A DNA stretch of 64,000 nt from Meghimatium bilineatum. Taxonomy: Eukaryota; Mollusca; Gastropoda; Stylommatophora; Philomycidae. Where the stretch lies: assembly GCA_034231615.1 (NCBI GenBank), contig CM067306.1, positions 45,390,094 through 45,454,093 of the forward strand. The letters run 5' to 3'. How positions within the stretch are numbered: the first letter of the stretch is position 1; every line of letters starts with the position of its first letter. This document shows, piece by piece, positions 25,188 to 39,159 of the stretch. The position numbers and the translations under genes were made by a program. The notes beneath the pieces were generated by a model. The model was not told the origin of the DNA, searched no databases, and saw only the letters and a list, made by a program, of their open reading frames with translations.

Positions 25188-27228
25188 CACTAGAAGTGAG
25201 TGTATTCTGGCCCATTACACATGATTTCGTTGTATTGCACCTTAATACTGCAGAACACTGGCGTATTAAACACGAATTGGGTGTATTGCAGTTTAGTACA
25301 CCAAAACTCGTTGTATTCTGGCATATTACTCACAAATTGGGTGTACTGAAGCTTACTACACTAGAATTGAGTGTATTCTGGCCCATTGCACATTATTTCG
25401 TTGTACTGCAGCTTAATACGTCAGAACACTGGCGTATTACACAAGAATTGAGTGTATTGCAGTTTAGTACGACAAAACTCGTTGTATTCTGGGATATTAC
25501 TCACAAATTCATTGTACTGAAGCTTACTACACTAGAATTGAGTGTATTCTAGCCTATTACACATGATTTCGTTGTAGTGCAGCTTAATACTTCAGAACTC
25601 TTGCGTATTACACACAAATTGGGTGTATTGCAGTTTAGTATTCTAAAACTCGTTGTATTCTGGCATATTACTCACAAATTCATTGTACTGAAGCTTACTA
25701 CACTAGAAGTGAGTGTATTTTGGCCCATTACACATGATTTCGTTGTATTGCACCTTAATACTGCAGAACACTGGCGTATTAAACACGAATTGGGTGTATT
25801 GCAGTTTAGTACGCCAAAACCCGTTGTATTCTGGCATATTACTCACAAATTCATTGTACTGAAGCTTACTACACTAGAAGTGAGTGTATTCTGGCCCATT
25901 ACACATGATTTCGTTGTATTGCACCTTAATACTGCAGAACACTGGCGTATTAAACACGAATTGGGTGTATTGCAGTTTAGTACGCCAAAACTCGTTGTAT
26001 TCTGGCATATTACTCACAATTTGGGTGTACTGAAGCTTACTACACTAGAATTGAGTGTATTCTAGCCTATTACACATGATTTCGTTGTATTGCAGCTTAA
26101 TACTTCAGAACTCTTGCGTATTACACACAAATTGGGTGTATTGCAGTTTAGTTTTCTAAAACTCGTTGTATTCTGGCATATTACTCACAAATTCATTGTA
26201 CTGAAGCTTACTACACTAGAAGTGAGTGTATTTTGGCCCATTACACATGATTTCGTTGTATTGCACCTTAATACTGCAGAACACTGGCGTATTAAACACG
26301 AATTGGGTGTATTGCAGTTTAGTACGCCAAAACTCGTTGTATTCTGGCATATTACTCACAAATTGGGTGTACTGAAGCTTACTACACTAGGATTGAGTGT
26401 ATTCTGGCCTATTGCACATGATTTCGTTGTACTGCAGCTTAATACGTCAGGACACTGGCGAATTACACAAGAATTGAGTATATTGCAGTTTAGTACGACA
26501 AAACTCTTTGTATTCTGGGATATTACTCACAAATTCATTGTACTGAAGCTTACTATACTAGAATTGAGTGTATTCTAGCCTATTACACATGATTTCGTTG
26601 TAGTGCAGCTTAATACTTCAGAACTCTTGCGTATTACACACAAATTGGGTGTATTGCAGTTTAGTATTCTAAAACTCGTTGTATTCTGGCATATTACTCA
26701 CAAATTCATTGTACTGAAGCTTACTACACTAGAAAAGAGTGTATTCTGGCCTATTACACATGATTTCGTTGTATTGCACCTTAATACTGCAGAACACTGG
26801 CGTATTAAACACGAATTGGGAGTATTGCACTTCAGTACGCCAAAACTCGTTGTATTCTGGCATATTACTCACAAATTGTGTGTACTGAAGCTTACTACAC
26901 TAGAATTGAGTGTTTTCTGGCCTATTGCACATGATTTCGTTGTATTGCAGCTTAATACGTCAGAACACTGGCGTATTACACACAAATTGGGTGTATTGCA
27001 GTTTAACGCCAAAACCCGTTGTATTATGGCATATTACTCACAAATTGGGTGTACTGAAGATTACTACACTAGAATTGAGTGTATTCTGGCCTATTGCACA
27101 TGACTCCGTTGTACTGCAGCTTAATACGTCAGAACACAGGCGTATTACACAAGAATTGGGTGTATTGCAGTTTAGTACGCCAAAACTCGTTGTATTCTGG
27201 GATATTACTCACAAATTCATTGTACTGA
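25188..27228. repeat. 3418-bp spaced duplication, right copy
   Basis: Partner of 21770-23810. Private changes in this copy include agtacaccaaaac near 25297, cactggcgaattac near 26455 and gaaaagagtg near 26733. Confidence 0.75.
26999..27008. other. 2-bp deletion tracer (5 of 5)
   Basis: Same deletion, 3418 bp (20 monomers minus 2) after the fourth. It is the last occurrence in the window. Confidence 0.9.
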
Positions 27229-27399
27229 AGCTTACTACACTAGAATTGAGTGTATTCTGGCCTATAACACATGATTTCGTTGTATGGCACCTTAATACTG
27301 CAGATCACTGGCGTATTAAACACGAATTGGGTGTATTGCAGTTTAGTACGCTAAATCTCGTTGTATTCTGGCATATTACTCACAAATTCATTGTACTGA

Positions 27400-30300
27400 T
27401 GCTTACTACACTATAATTGAGTGTATTCTGGCCCATTACACATAATTTCGTTGTATTGCACCTTAATACTGCAGAACACTGGCGTATTAAACACGAATTG
27501 GGTGTATTGCAGTTTAGTACGCTGAAACTCGTTGTATTCTGGCATATTACTCACAAATTGTGTGTACTGAAGCTTACTACACTAGAATTGAGTGTATTCT
27601 GGCCTATTGCACATGATTTCGTTGTACTGCAGCTTAATACGTCAGAACACTGGCGTATTACACAAAAATTGGGTGTATTTCAGTTTAGTACGACAAAACT
27701 CGTTGTATTCTGGGATATTACTCACAAATTCATTGTACTGAAGCATACTACACTAGAATTGAGTGTTTTCTGGCCTATTGCACATGATTTCGTTGTACTG
27801 CAGCTTAATACGTCAGAACACTGGCGTATTACACACAAATTGGGTGTATTGCAGTTTAGTACGCTAAAACCCGTTGTATTCTGGCATATTACTCACAAAT
27901 TGGGTGTACTGAAGTTTACTACACTATAATTGAGTGTATTCTGGCCTATTGCACATGATTCCGTTGTACTGCAGCTTAATACGTCAGAACACTGGCGTAT
28001 TACACTAGAATTGGGTGTATTGCAGTTTAGTACGCCAAAACTCGTTGTATTCTGGGATATTACTCACAAATTCATTGTACTGAAGCTTACTACACTAGAA
28101 TTGAGTGTATTCTGGCCTATAACACATGATTTCGTTGTATTGCAGCTTAATACGTCAGAACACTGGCGTATTAAACACGAATTGGGTGTATTGCAGTTTA
28201 GTACGCCAAAAATCGTTGTATTCTGGGATATTACTCACATATTCATTGTACTGAAGCTTACTACACTAGAATTGAGTGTATTCTGGCCTATTACACATGA
28301 TTTCGTTGTATTGCAGCTTAATACGTCAGAACACTGGCGTATCACATACGAATTGGGTGTATTGCAGTTTAGTACGACAAAACTCGTTGTATTCTGGCAC
28401 ATTACTCACAAATTCATTGTACTGAAGCTTACTACACTAAAATTGAGTGTATTCTGGTCCATAACACATGATTTCGTTGTATTGTAGCTTAATACTTCAG
28501 AACACTGGCGTATTAAACACGATTTGGGAGTATTGCAGTTTAGTACGCCAAAACTCGTTGTATTCTGGCATATTAATCACAAATTCATTGCATTGAAGCT
28601 TACTACACTAGGATTGAGTGTATACTGGCCTATTGCACATGATTTCGTTGTACTGCAGCTTAATACGTCAGAACACTGGAGCATTACACAAGAATTGAGT
28701 GTATTGCAGTTTAGTATTCTAAAACTCGTTGTATTCTGGCATATTACTCACAAATTCATTGTACTGAAGCTTACTACACTAGAAGTGAGTGTATTCTGGC
28801 CCATTACACATGATTTCGTTGTATTGCACCTTAATACTGCAGAACACTGGCGTATTAAACACGAATTGGGTGTATTGCAGTTCAGTACGTTAAAATTCGT
28901 TGTATTCTGGCATATTGCTCACAAATTGTGTGTACTGAAGATTACTACACTAGAATTGAGTGTTTTCTGGCCTATTGCACATGATTTCGTTGTACTGCAG
29001 CTTAATACGTCAGAACACTGGCGTATTACACACAAATTGGGTGTATTGCAGTTTAGTACGCAAACACCCGTTGTATTCTGGCATATTACTCACAAATTGG
29101 GTGTACTGAAGCTTACTACATTAGAATTGAGTGTATTCTGGCCTATTACACATGATTTCGTTGTATTGCAGCTTAATACTTCAGAACACTGGCGTATTAA
29201 ACACGATTTGGGAGTATTGCAGTTTAGTACGCCAAAACTCGTTGTATTCTGGCATATTAATCACAAATTCATTGCATTGAAGCTTACTACACTAGAATTG
29301 AGTGTATACTGGCCTATTGCACATGATTTCGTTGTAGTGCAGCTTAATACGTCAGAACACTGGCGTATTACACAAGAATTGGGTTTATTGCAGTTTAGTA
29401 CGCCAAAACTCGTTGTATTCTGGGATATTACTCACAAATTCATTGTACTGAAGCTTACTACACTAGAATTGAGTGTATTCTAGCCTATTACACATGATTT
29501 CCTTGTTGTGCAGCTTAATACTTCAGAACTCTGGCGTATTACACACAAATTAGGTGTATTGCAGTTTAGTACGCTAAATCTCGTTGTATTCTGGCATATT
29601 ACTCACAAATTCATTGTACTGATGATTACTACACTATAATTGAGTGTATTCTGGCCCATTACACATGATTTCGTTGTATGGCACCTTAATACTGCAGATC
29701 ACTGGCGTATTAAACACGAATTGGGTGTATTGCAGTTTAGTACGCCAAAAATCGTTGTATTCTGGGATATTACTCACATATTCATTGTACTGAAGCTTAC
29801 TACACTAGAATTGAGTGTATTCTGGCCTATTACACATGATTTCGTTGTATTGCAGCTTAATACGTCAGAACACTGGTGTATCACATACGAATTGGGTGTA
29901 TTGCAGTTTAGTACGACAAAACTCGTTGTATTCTGGCACATTACTCACAAATTCATTGTACTGAAGCTTACTACACTAAAATTGAGTGTATTCTGGTCCA
30001 TAACACATGATTTCGTTGTATTGCAGCTTAATACTTCAGAACACTGGCGTATTAAACACGATTTGGGAGTATTGCAGTTTAGTACGCCAAAACTCGTTGT
30101 ATTCTGGCATATTAATCACAAATTCATTGCATTGAAGCTTACTACACTAGGATTGAGTGTATACTGGCTTATTGCACATGATTTCGTTGTACTGCAGCTT
30201 AATACGTCAGAACACTGGAGCATTACACAAGAATTGAGTGTATTGCAGTTTAGTATTCTAAAACTCGTTGTATTCTGGCATATTACTCACAAATTCATTG

Positions 30301-31434
30301 TACTGAAGCTTACTACACTAGAATTGAGTGTATTCTGGCCCATTACACATGATTTCGTTGTATTGCACCTTAATACTGCAGAACACTGGCGTATTAAACA
30401 CGAATTGGGTGTATTGCAGTTTAGTACGACAAAACTCGTTGTATTCTGGCATATTACTCACAAATTGTGTGTACTGAAGATTACTACACTAGAATTAAGT
30501 GTTTTCTGGCCTATTGCACATGATTTGGTTGTACTGCAGCTTAATACGTCAGAACACTGGCGTATTACACACAAATTGGGTGTATTGCAGTTTAGTACGC
30601 CACAACTCGTTGTATTCTGGCATATTACTCACAAATTGGGTGTACTGAAGCTTACTACACTATAATTGAGTGTATTCTGGCCCATTACACATGCTTTCGT
30701 TGTATTGCACCTTAATACTGCAGAACACTGGCGCATTAAACACGAATTGGGTGTATTGCAGTTTAGTACGCCAAAACTCGTTGTATTCTGGCATATTACT
30801 CACAAATTGGGTGTACTGAAGCTTACTACATTAGAATTGAGTGTATTCTGGCCTATTGCACATGATTTCGTTGTACTGCAGCTTAATACGTCAGAACACT
30901 GGAGCATTACACAAGAATTGAGTGTATTGCAGTTTAGTACGACAAAACTCGTTGTAATCTGGGATATTACTCACAAATTCATTGTACTGAAGCTTACTAC
31001 ACTATAATTGAGTGTATTCTAGCCTATTACACATGATTTCGTTGTAGTGCAGCTTAATACTTCAGAACTCTTGCGTATTACACACAAATTGGGTGTATTG
31101 CAGTTTAGTATTCTAAAACTCGTTGTATTCTGGCATATTACTCACAAATTCATTGTACTGAAGCTTACTACACTAGAAGTGAGTGTATTCTGGCCCATTA
31201 CACATGATTTCGTTGTATTGCACCTTAATACTGCAGAACACTGGCGTATTAAACACGAATTGGGTGTATTGCAGTTCAGTACGTTAAAACTCGTTGTATT
31301 CTGGCATATTGCTCACAAATTGTGTGTACTGAAGATTACTACACTAGAATTGAGTGTTTTCTGGCCTATTGCACATGATTTCGTTGTACTGCAGCTTAAT
31401 ACGTCAGAACACTGGCGTATTACACACAAATTGG
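27400..31434. repeat. Mixed monomers downstream of the trimer domain
   Basis: The regular 513-bp trimers stop near 27.4 kb and the order of subtypes becomes irregular. Characteristic A words actggagcatt and B words cgatttgggag appear, always with the aatcacaaattcattgca C. Part of this segment (30666-31250) recurs at 32547-33131, spacing 1881 bp. The block ending at 29483 recurs ending at 31877 (spacing 2394 = 14 monomers). Confidence 0.8.
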
Positions 31435-32375
31435 GTGTATTGCAGTTTAGTACGCAAAAACCCGTTGTATTCTGGCATATTACTCACAAATTGGGTGTAC
31501 TGAAGCTTACTACACTAGAATTGAGTGTATTCTGGCCTATTACACATGATTTCGTTGTATTGCAGCTTAATACTTCAGAACACTGGCGTATTAAACACGA
31601 TTTGGGAGTATTGCAGTTTAGTACGCCAAAACTCGTTGTATTCTGGCATATTAATCACAAATTCATTGCATTGAAGCTTACTACACTAGAATTGAGTGTA
31701 TACTGGCCTATTGCACATGATTTCGTTGTAGTGCAGCTTAATACGTCAGAACACTGGCGTATTACACAAGAATTGGGTTTATTGCAGTTTAGTACGCCAA
31801 AACTCGTTGTATTCTGGGATATTACTCACAAATTCATTGTACTGAAGCTTACTACACTAGAATTGAGTGTATTCTAGCCTATTACACATGATTTCCTTGT
31901 TGTGCAGCTTAATACTTCAGAACTCTGGCGTATTACACACAAATTAGGTGTATTGCAGTTTAGTACGCTAAATCTCGTTGTATTCTGGCATATTACTCAC
32001 AAATTCATTGTACTGATGATTACTACACTATAATTGAGTGTATTCTGGCCCATTACACATGCTTTCGTTGTATTGCACCTTAATACTGCAGAACACTGGC
32101 GTATTAAACACGAATTGGGTGTATTGCAGTTTAGTACGCCAAAACTCGTTGTATTCTGCCATATTACTCTCAAATTGGGTGTACTGAAGCTTACTAAACT
32201 AGAATTGAGTGTATTCTGGCCTATTGCACATGATTTCGTTGTACTGCAGCTTAATACGTCAGAACACTGGAGCATTACACAAGAATTGAGTGTATTGCAG
32301 TTTAGTACGACAAAACTCGTTGTATTCTGGGATATTACTCACAAATTCATTGTACTGAAGCTTACTACACTAGAA
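31435..32375. repeat. 1710-bp spaced duplication, left copy
   Basis: Matches 33145-34085 at 10 monomers. Shared private words: ctgatgattac, attctgccatattactctc and cttactaaactag. These changes also remove stops in one minus-strand frame. Confidence 0.8.
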
Positions 32376-33144
32376 TTGAGTGTATTCTAGCCTATTACAC
32401 ATGATTTCGTTGTAGTGCAGCTTAATACTTCAGAACTCTTGCGTATTACACACAAATTGGGTGTATTGCAGTTTAGTACGCCAAAACTCGTTGTATTCTG
32501 GCATATTACTCACAAATTGGGTGTACTGAAGCTTACTACACTATAATTGAGTGTATTATGGCCCATTACACATGCTTTCGTTGTATTGCACCTTAATACT
32601 GCAGAACACTGGCGCATTAAACACGAATTGGGTGTATTGCAGTTTAGTACGCCAAAACTCGTTGTATTCTGGCATATTACTCACAAATTGGGTGTACTGA
32701 AGCTTACTACATTAGAATTGAGTGTATTCTGGCCTATTGCACATGATTTCGTTGTACTGCAGCTTAATACGTCAGAACACTGGAGCATTACACAAGAATT
32801 GAGTGTATTGCAGTTTAGTACGACAAAACTCGTTGTATTCTGGGATATTACTCACAAATTCATTGTACTGAAGCTTACTACACTATAATTGAGTGTATTC
32901 TAGCCTATTACACATGATTTCGTTGTAGTGCAGCTTAATACTTCAGAACTCTTGCGTATTACACACAAATTGGGTGTATTGCAGTTTAGTATTCTAAAAC
33001 TCGTTGTATTCTGGCATATTACTCACAAATTCATTGTACTGAAGCTTACTACACTAGAAGTGAGTGTATTCTGGCCCATTACACATGATTTCGTTGTATT
33101 GCACCTTAATACTGCAGAACACTGGCGTATTAAACACGAATTGG

Positions 33145-34085
33145 GTGTATTGCAGTTTAGTACGCCAAAACCCGTTGTATTCTGGCATATTACTCACACA
33201 TTGGGTGTACTGAAGCTTACTACACTAGAATTGAGTGTATTCTGGCCTATTACACATGATTTCGTTGTATTGCAGCTTAATACTTCAGAACACTGGCGTA
33301 TTAAACACGATTTGGGAGTATTGCAGTTTAGTACGCCAAAACTCGTTGTATTCTGGCATATTAATCACAAATTCATTGCATTGAAGCTTACTACACTAGA
33401 ATTGAGTGTATACTGGCCTATTGCACATGATTTCGTTGTAGTGCAGCTTAATACGTCAGAACACTGGCGTATTACACAAGAATTGGGTTTATTGCTGTTT
33501 AGTACGCCAAAACTCGTTGTATTCTGGGATATTACTCACAAATTCATTGTACTGAAGCTTACTACACTAGAATTGAGTGCATTCTAGCCTATTACACATG
33601 ATTTCCTTGTTGTGCAGCTTAATACTTCAGAACTCTGGCGTATTACACACAAATTAGGTGTATTGCAGTTTAGTACGCTAAATCTCGTTGTATTCTGGCA
33701 TATTACTCACAAATTCATTGTACTGATGATTACTACACTATAATTGAGTGTATTCTGGCCCATTACACATGCTTTCGTTGTATTGCACCTTAATACTGCA
33801 GAACACTGGCGTATTAAACACGAATTGGGTGTATTGCAGTTTAGTACGCCAAAACTCGTTGTATTCTGCCATATTACTCTCAAATTGGGTGTACTGAAGC
33901 TTACTAAACTAGAATTGAGTGTATTCTGGCCTATTGCACATGATTTCGTTGTACTGCAGCTTAATACGTCAGAACACTGGAGCATTACACAAGAATTGAG
34001 TGTATTGCAGTTTAGTACGACAAAACTCGTTGTATTCTGGGATATTACTCACAAATTCATTGTACTGAAGCTTACTACACTAGAA
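33145..34085. repeat. 1710-bp spaced duplication, right copy
   Basis: Partner of 31435-32375. Private differences are ttgctgtttag near 33494 and gagtgcattctag near 33577. Confidence 0.8.
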
Positions 34086-35060
34086 GTGAGTGTATTCTGG
34101 CCCATTACACATGATTTCGTTGTATTGCACCATAATACTGCAGAACACTGGCGTATTAAACACGAATTGGGTTTATTGCAGTTTAGTACGTTAAAACTCG
34201 TTGTATTCTGGCATATTGCTCACAAATTGTGTGTACTGAAGATTACTACACTAGAATTGAGTGTTTTCTGGCCTATTGCACATGATTTCGTTGTACTGCA
34301 GCTTAATACGTCAGAACACTGGCGTATTACACACAAATTGGTGTATTGCAGTTTAGTACGCCAAAACCCGTTGTATTCTGCCATATTACTCACAAATTGG
34401 GTGTACTGAAGCTTACTACACTAGAATTGAGTGTATTCTGGCCTATTACACATGATTTCGTTGTATTGCAGCTTAATACTTCAGAACACTGGCGTATTAA
34501 ACACGATTTGGGAGTATTGCAGTTTAGTACGCCAAAACTCGTTGTATTCTGGCATATTAATCACAAATTCATTGCATTGAAGCTTACTACACTAGAATTG
34601 AGTGTATACTGGCCTATTGCACATGATTTCGTTGTAGTGCAGCTTAATACGTCAGAACACTGGCGTATTACACAAGAATTGGGTTTATTGCAGTTTAGTA
34701 CGCCAAAACTCGTTGTATTCTGGGATATTACTCACAAATTCATTGTACTGAAGCTTAATACACTAGAATTGAGTGTATTCTAGCCTATTACACATGATTT
34801 CCTTGTTGTGCAGCTTAATACTTCAGAACTCTGGCGTATTACACACAAATTAGGTGTATTGCAGTTTAGTACGCTAAATCTCGTTGTATTCTGGCATATT
34901 ACTCACAAATTCATTGTACTGATGATTACTACACTATAATTGAGTGTATTCTGGCCAATTACACATGCTTTCGTTGTATTGCACCTTAATACTGCAGAAC
35001 ACTGGCGTATTAAACACGAATTGGGTGTATTGCAGTTTAGTACGCCAAAACTCGTTGTAT
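34045..35060. repeat. Nine-monomer spaced duplication, left copy
   Basis: Matches 35584-36596 at 1539, then 1538, then 1536 bp, because small deletions lie between corresponding points. Both copies carry the same 1-bp deletion (aaattggtgtatt for aaattgggtgtatt) near 34340 and 35878. Confidence 0.8.
34333..34345. other. 1-bp deletion in sub-unit B (1 of 2)
   Basis: Reads acaaattggtgta, one G shorter than the usual acaaattgggtgta. Confidence 0.85.
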
Positions 35061-35870
35061 TCTGGGATATTACTCACAAATTCATTGTACTGAAGCTTAC
35101 TACACTAGAATTGAGTGTATTCTAGCCTATTACACATGATTTCGATGTAGTGCAGCTTAATACTTCAGAACACTTGCGTATTACACACAAATTGGGTGTA
35201 TTGCAGTTTAGTATTCTAAAACTCGTTGTATTCTGGCATATTACTCACAAATTCATTGTACTGAAGCTTACTACACTAGAAGTGAGTGTATTCTGGTCCA
35301 TAACACATGATTTCGTTGTATTGCAGCTTAATACTTCAGAACACTGGCGTATTAAACACGATTTGGGAGTATTGCAGTTTAGTACGCCAAAACTCGTTGT
35401 ATTCTGGCATATTAATCACAAATTCATTGCATTGAAGCTTACTACACTAGAATTGAGTGTATACTGGCCTATTGCACATGATTTCGTTGTACTGCAGCTT
35501 AATACGTCAGAACACTGGAGCATTACACAAGAATTGAGTGTATTGCAGTTTAGTATTCTAAAACTCGTTGTATTCTGGCATATTACTCACAAATTCATTG
35601 TACTGAAGCTTACTACACTAGAAGTGAGTGTATTCTGGCCCATTACACATGATTTCGTTGTATTGCACCTTAATACTGCAGAACACTGGCGTATTAAACA
35701 CGAATTGGGTTTATTGCAGTTTAGTACGTTAAAACTCGTTGTATTCTGGCATATTGCTCACAAATTGTGTGTACTGAAGATTACTACACTAGAATTGAGT
35801 GTTTTCTGGCCTATTGCACATGATTTCGTTGTACTGCAGCTTAATACGTCAGAACACTGGCGTATTACAC

Positions 35871-35883
35871 ACAAATTGGTGTA
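35871..35883. other. 1-bp deletion in sub-unit B (2 of 2)
   Basis: Same deletion as at 34333, carried by the duplication partner. Confidence 0.85.
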
Positions 35884-36377
35884 TTGCAGTTTAGTACGCC
35901 AAAACCCGTTGTATTCTGGCATATTACTCACAAATTGGGTGTACTGAAGCTTACTACACTAGAATTGAGTGTATTCTGGCCTATTACACATGATTTCGTT
36001 GTATTGCAGCTTAATACTTCAGAACACTGGCGTATTAAACACGATTTGGGAGTATTGCAGTTTAGTACGCCAAAACTCGTTGTATTCTGGCATATTAATC
36101 ACAAATTCATTGCATTGAAGCTTACTACACTAGAATTGAGTGTATACTGGCCTATTGCACATGATTTCGTTGTAGTGCAGCTTAATACGTCAGAACACTG
36201 GCGTATTACACAAGAATTGGGTTTATTGCAGTTTAGTACGCCAAAACTCGTTGTATTCTGGGATATTACTCACAAATTCATTGTACTGAAGCTTACTACA
36301 CTAGAATTGAGTGTATTCTAGCCTATTACACATGATTTCCTTGTTGTGCAGCTTAATACTTCAGAACTCTGGCGTAT

Positions 36378-36390
36378 TACACAAATTAGG
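36378..36390. other. 2-bp deletion in sub-unit B, private
   Basis: Reads tacacaaattagg, one AC pair shorter than tacacacaaattagg in related monomers. Found only here. Confidence 0.85.
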
Positions 36391-37072
36391 TGTATTGCAG
36401 TTTAGTACGCTAAATCTCGTTGTATTCTGGCATATTGCTCACAAATTCATTGTACTGATGATTACTACACTATAATTGAGTGTATTCTGGCCAATTACAC
36501 ATGCTTTCGTTGTATTGCACCTTAATACTGCAGAACACTGGCGTATTAAACACGAATTGGGTGTATTGCAGTTTAGTACGCCAAAACTCGTTGTATTCTG
36601 GCATATTACTCACAAATTGGGTGTACTGTAGCTTACTACACTAGAATTGAGTGTATTCTGGCCTATTGCACATGATTTCGTTGTACTGCAGCTTAATACG
36701 TCAGAACACTGGAGCATTACACAAGAATTGAGTGTATTGCAGTTTAGTACGACAAAACTCGTTGTTTTCTGGGATATTACTCACAAATTCATTGTACTGA
36801 AGCTTACTACACTAGAATTGAGTGTATTCTAGCCTATTACACATGATTTCGTTGTACTGCAGCTTAATACGTCAGAACACTGGCGTATTACACACAAATT
36901 GGGTGTATTGCAATTTAGTACGCCAAAACTCGTTGTATTCTGGCATATTACTCACAAATTGGGTGTACTGAAGCTTACTACACTATAATTGAGTGTATTC
37001 TGGCCCATTATACATGCTTTCGTTGTATTGCACCTTAATACTGCAGAACACTGGCGTATTAAACACGAATTG

Positions 37073-37120
37073 GGTGTATTTTTGTTTAGTACGCCAAAAC
37101 TCGTTGTATTCTGCATATTA
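37073..37120. other. Triple substitution plus 1-bp deletion (1 of 2)
   Basis: Within one B sub-unit, gtattgcagtttag has become gtatttttgtttag (GCA to TTT), and ttctggcatatt has become ttctgcatatt (loss of one G). Confidence 0.85.
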
Positions 37121-37755
37121 CTCACAAATTGGGTGTACTGAAGCTTACTACACTAGAATTGAGTGTATTCTGGCCTATTACACATGATTTCGTTGTATTG
37201 CAGCTTAATACTTCAGAACACTGGCGTATTAAACACGAATTGGGTGTATTGCAGTTTAGTACGCCAAAAATCGTTGTATTCTGGGATATTACTCACATAT
37301 TCATTGTACTGAAGCTTACTACACTAGAATTGAGTGTATTATGGCCTATTACACATGATTTCGTTGTATTGCAGCTTAATACTTCAGAACACTGGCGTAT
37401 TAAACACGAATTGGGTGTATTGCAGTTTAGTACGCCAAAAATCGTTGTATTCTGGGATATTACTCACATATTCATTGTACTGAAGCTTACTACACTAGAA
37501 TTGAGTGTATTCTGGTCCATAACACATGATTTCGTTGTACTGCAGCTTAATACGTCAGAACACTGGAGCATTACACAAGAATTGAGTGTATTGCAGTTTA
37601 GTATTCTAAAACTCGTTGTATTCTGGCATATTACTCACAAATTCATTGTACTGAAGCTTACTACACTAGAAGTGAGTGTATTCTGGCCCATTACACATGA
37701 TTTCGTTGTATTGCACCTTAATACGGCAGAACACTGGCGTATTAAACACGAATTG

Positions 37756-37764
37756 GGTGATATT
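37756..37764. other. 1-bp insertion in sub-unit B
   Basis: Reads gggtgatattg with one extra A against gggtgtattg. It is absent from the partner copy near 43.4 kb, so it arose after that duplication. Confidence 0.85.
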
Positions 37765-39159
37765 GCAGTTTAGTACGTTAAAACTAGTTGTATTCTGGCA
37801 TATTGCTCACAAATTGTGTGTACTGAAGATTACTACACTAGAATTGAGTGTTTTCTGGCCTATTGCACATGATTTCGTTGTACTGCAGCTTAATACGTCA
37901 GAACACTGGCGTATTACACACAAATTGGGTGTATTGCAGTTTAGTACGCCAAAACCCGTTGTATTCTGGCATATTACTCACAAATTCATTGTACTGAAGC
38001 TTACTACACTAGAATTGAGTGTATTCTGACCTATTACACATGATTTCGTTGTATTGCAGCTTAATACTTCAGAACACTGGCGTATTAAACACGATTTGGG
38101 AGTATTGCAGTTTAGTACGCCAAAACTCGTTGTATTCTGGCATATTAATCACAAATTCATTGCATTGAAGCTTACTACACTAGAATTGAGTGTATACTGG
38201 CCTATTGCACATGATTTCGTTGTAGTGCAGCTTAATACTTCAGAACTCTTGCGTATTACACACAAATTGGGTGTATTGCAGTTTAGTATTCTAAAACTCG
38301 TTGTATTCTGGCATATTACTCACAAATTCATTGTACTGAAGCTTACAACACTAGAAGTGAGTGTATTCTGGCCCATTACACATGATATCGTTGTACTGCA
38401 GCTTAATACGTCAGAACACTGGCGTATTACACAAGAATTGAGTGTATTGCAGTTTAGTACGACAAAACTCGTTGTATTCTGGGATATTACTCACAAATTC
38501 ATTGTACTGAAGCTTACTACACTAGAATTGAGTGTATTCTAACCTATTACACATGATTTCGTTGTACTGCAGCTTAATACGTCAGAACACTGGCGTATTA
38601 CACACAAATTGGGTGTATTGCAGTTTAGTACGCCAAAACCCGTTGTATTCTGGCATATTACTCACAAATTGGGTGTACTGAAGCTTACTACACTAGAATT
38701 GAGTGTATTCTGGCCTATTGCACATGATTCCGTTGTACTGCAGCTTAATACGTCAGAACACTGGCGTATTACACAAGAATTGGGTGTATTGCAGTTTAGT
38801 ACGCCAAAACTCGTTGTATTCTGGGATATTACTCACAAATTCATTGTACTGAAGCTTACTACACTAGAATTGAGTGTATTCTGGCCTATAACACATGATT
38901 TCGTTGTATGGCACCTTAATACTGCAGATCACTGGCGTATTAAACACGAATTGGGTGTATTGCAGTTTAGTACGCCAAAAATCGTTGTATTCTGGGATAT
39001 TACTCACATATTCATTGTACTGAAGCTTACTACACTAGAATTGAGTGTATTCTGGCCTATTACACATGATTTCGTTGTTTTGCAGCTTAATACGTCAGAA
39101 CACTGGCGTATCACATACGAATTGGGTGTATTGCAGTTTAGTACGCCACAACTGGTTGT

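Larger units (their letters stand above)
10190..27400. repeat. Domain of 513-bp trimer HORs
   Basis: Runs of a three-monomer unit (513 bp) are marked by a TAG at the end of every third C (ttctagcctatt) followed by a gtagtgcag or gtattgcag A with cagaactcttgcg. Such units start near 11734, 12247 and 12760; 17373, 17886, 18399, 18912, 19425 and 19938; 21646, 22159, 22672 and 23185; and 25064, 25577, 26090 and 26603. The trimers alternate with a longer non-trimer segment carrying the 2-bp deletion tracer. This is an HOR nested inside larger HORs. Confidence 0.85.
35584..36596. repeat. Nine-monomer spaced duplication, right copy
   Basis: Partner of 34045-35060. It has gained a private 2-bp deletion near 36381. 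Confidence 0.8.

Noticed and set aside
31997-32275. Minus-strand open frames of 60-92 codons (for example 31997-32275, 33707-33985, 47739-47921, 58512-58694, 61605-61787)
   Set aside because: They are the reverse reading of particular monomer subtypes in which a minus-strand stop is lost by substitution, and they recur with the duplications.
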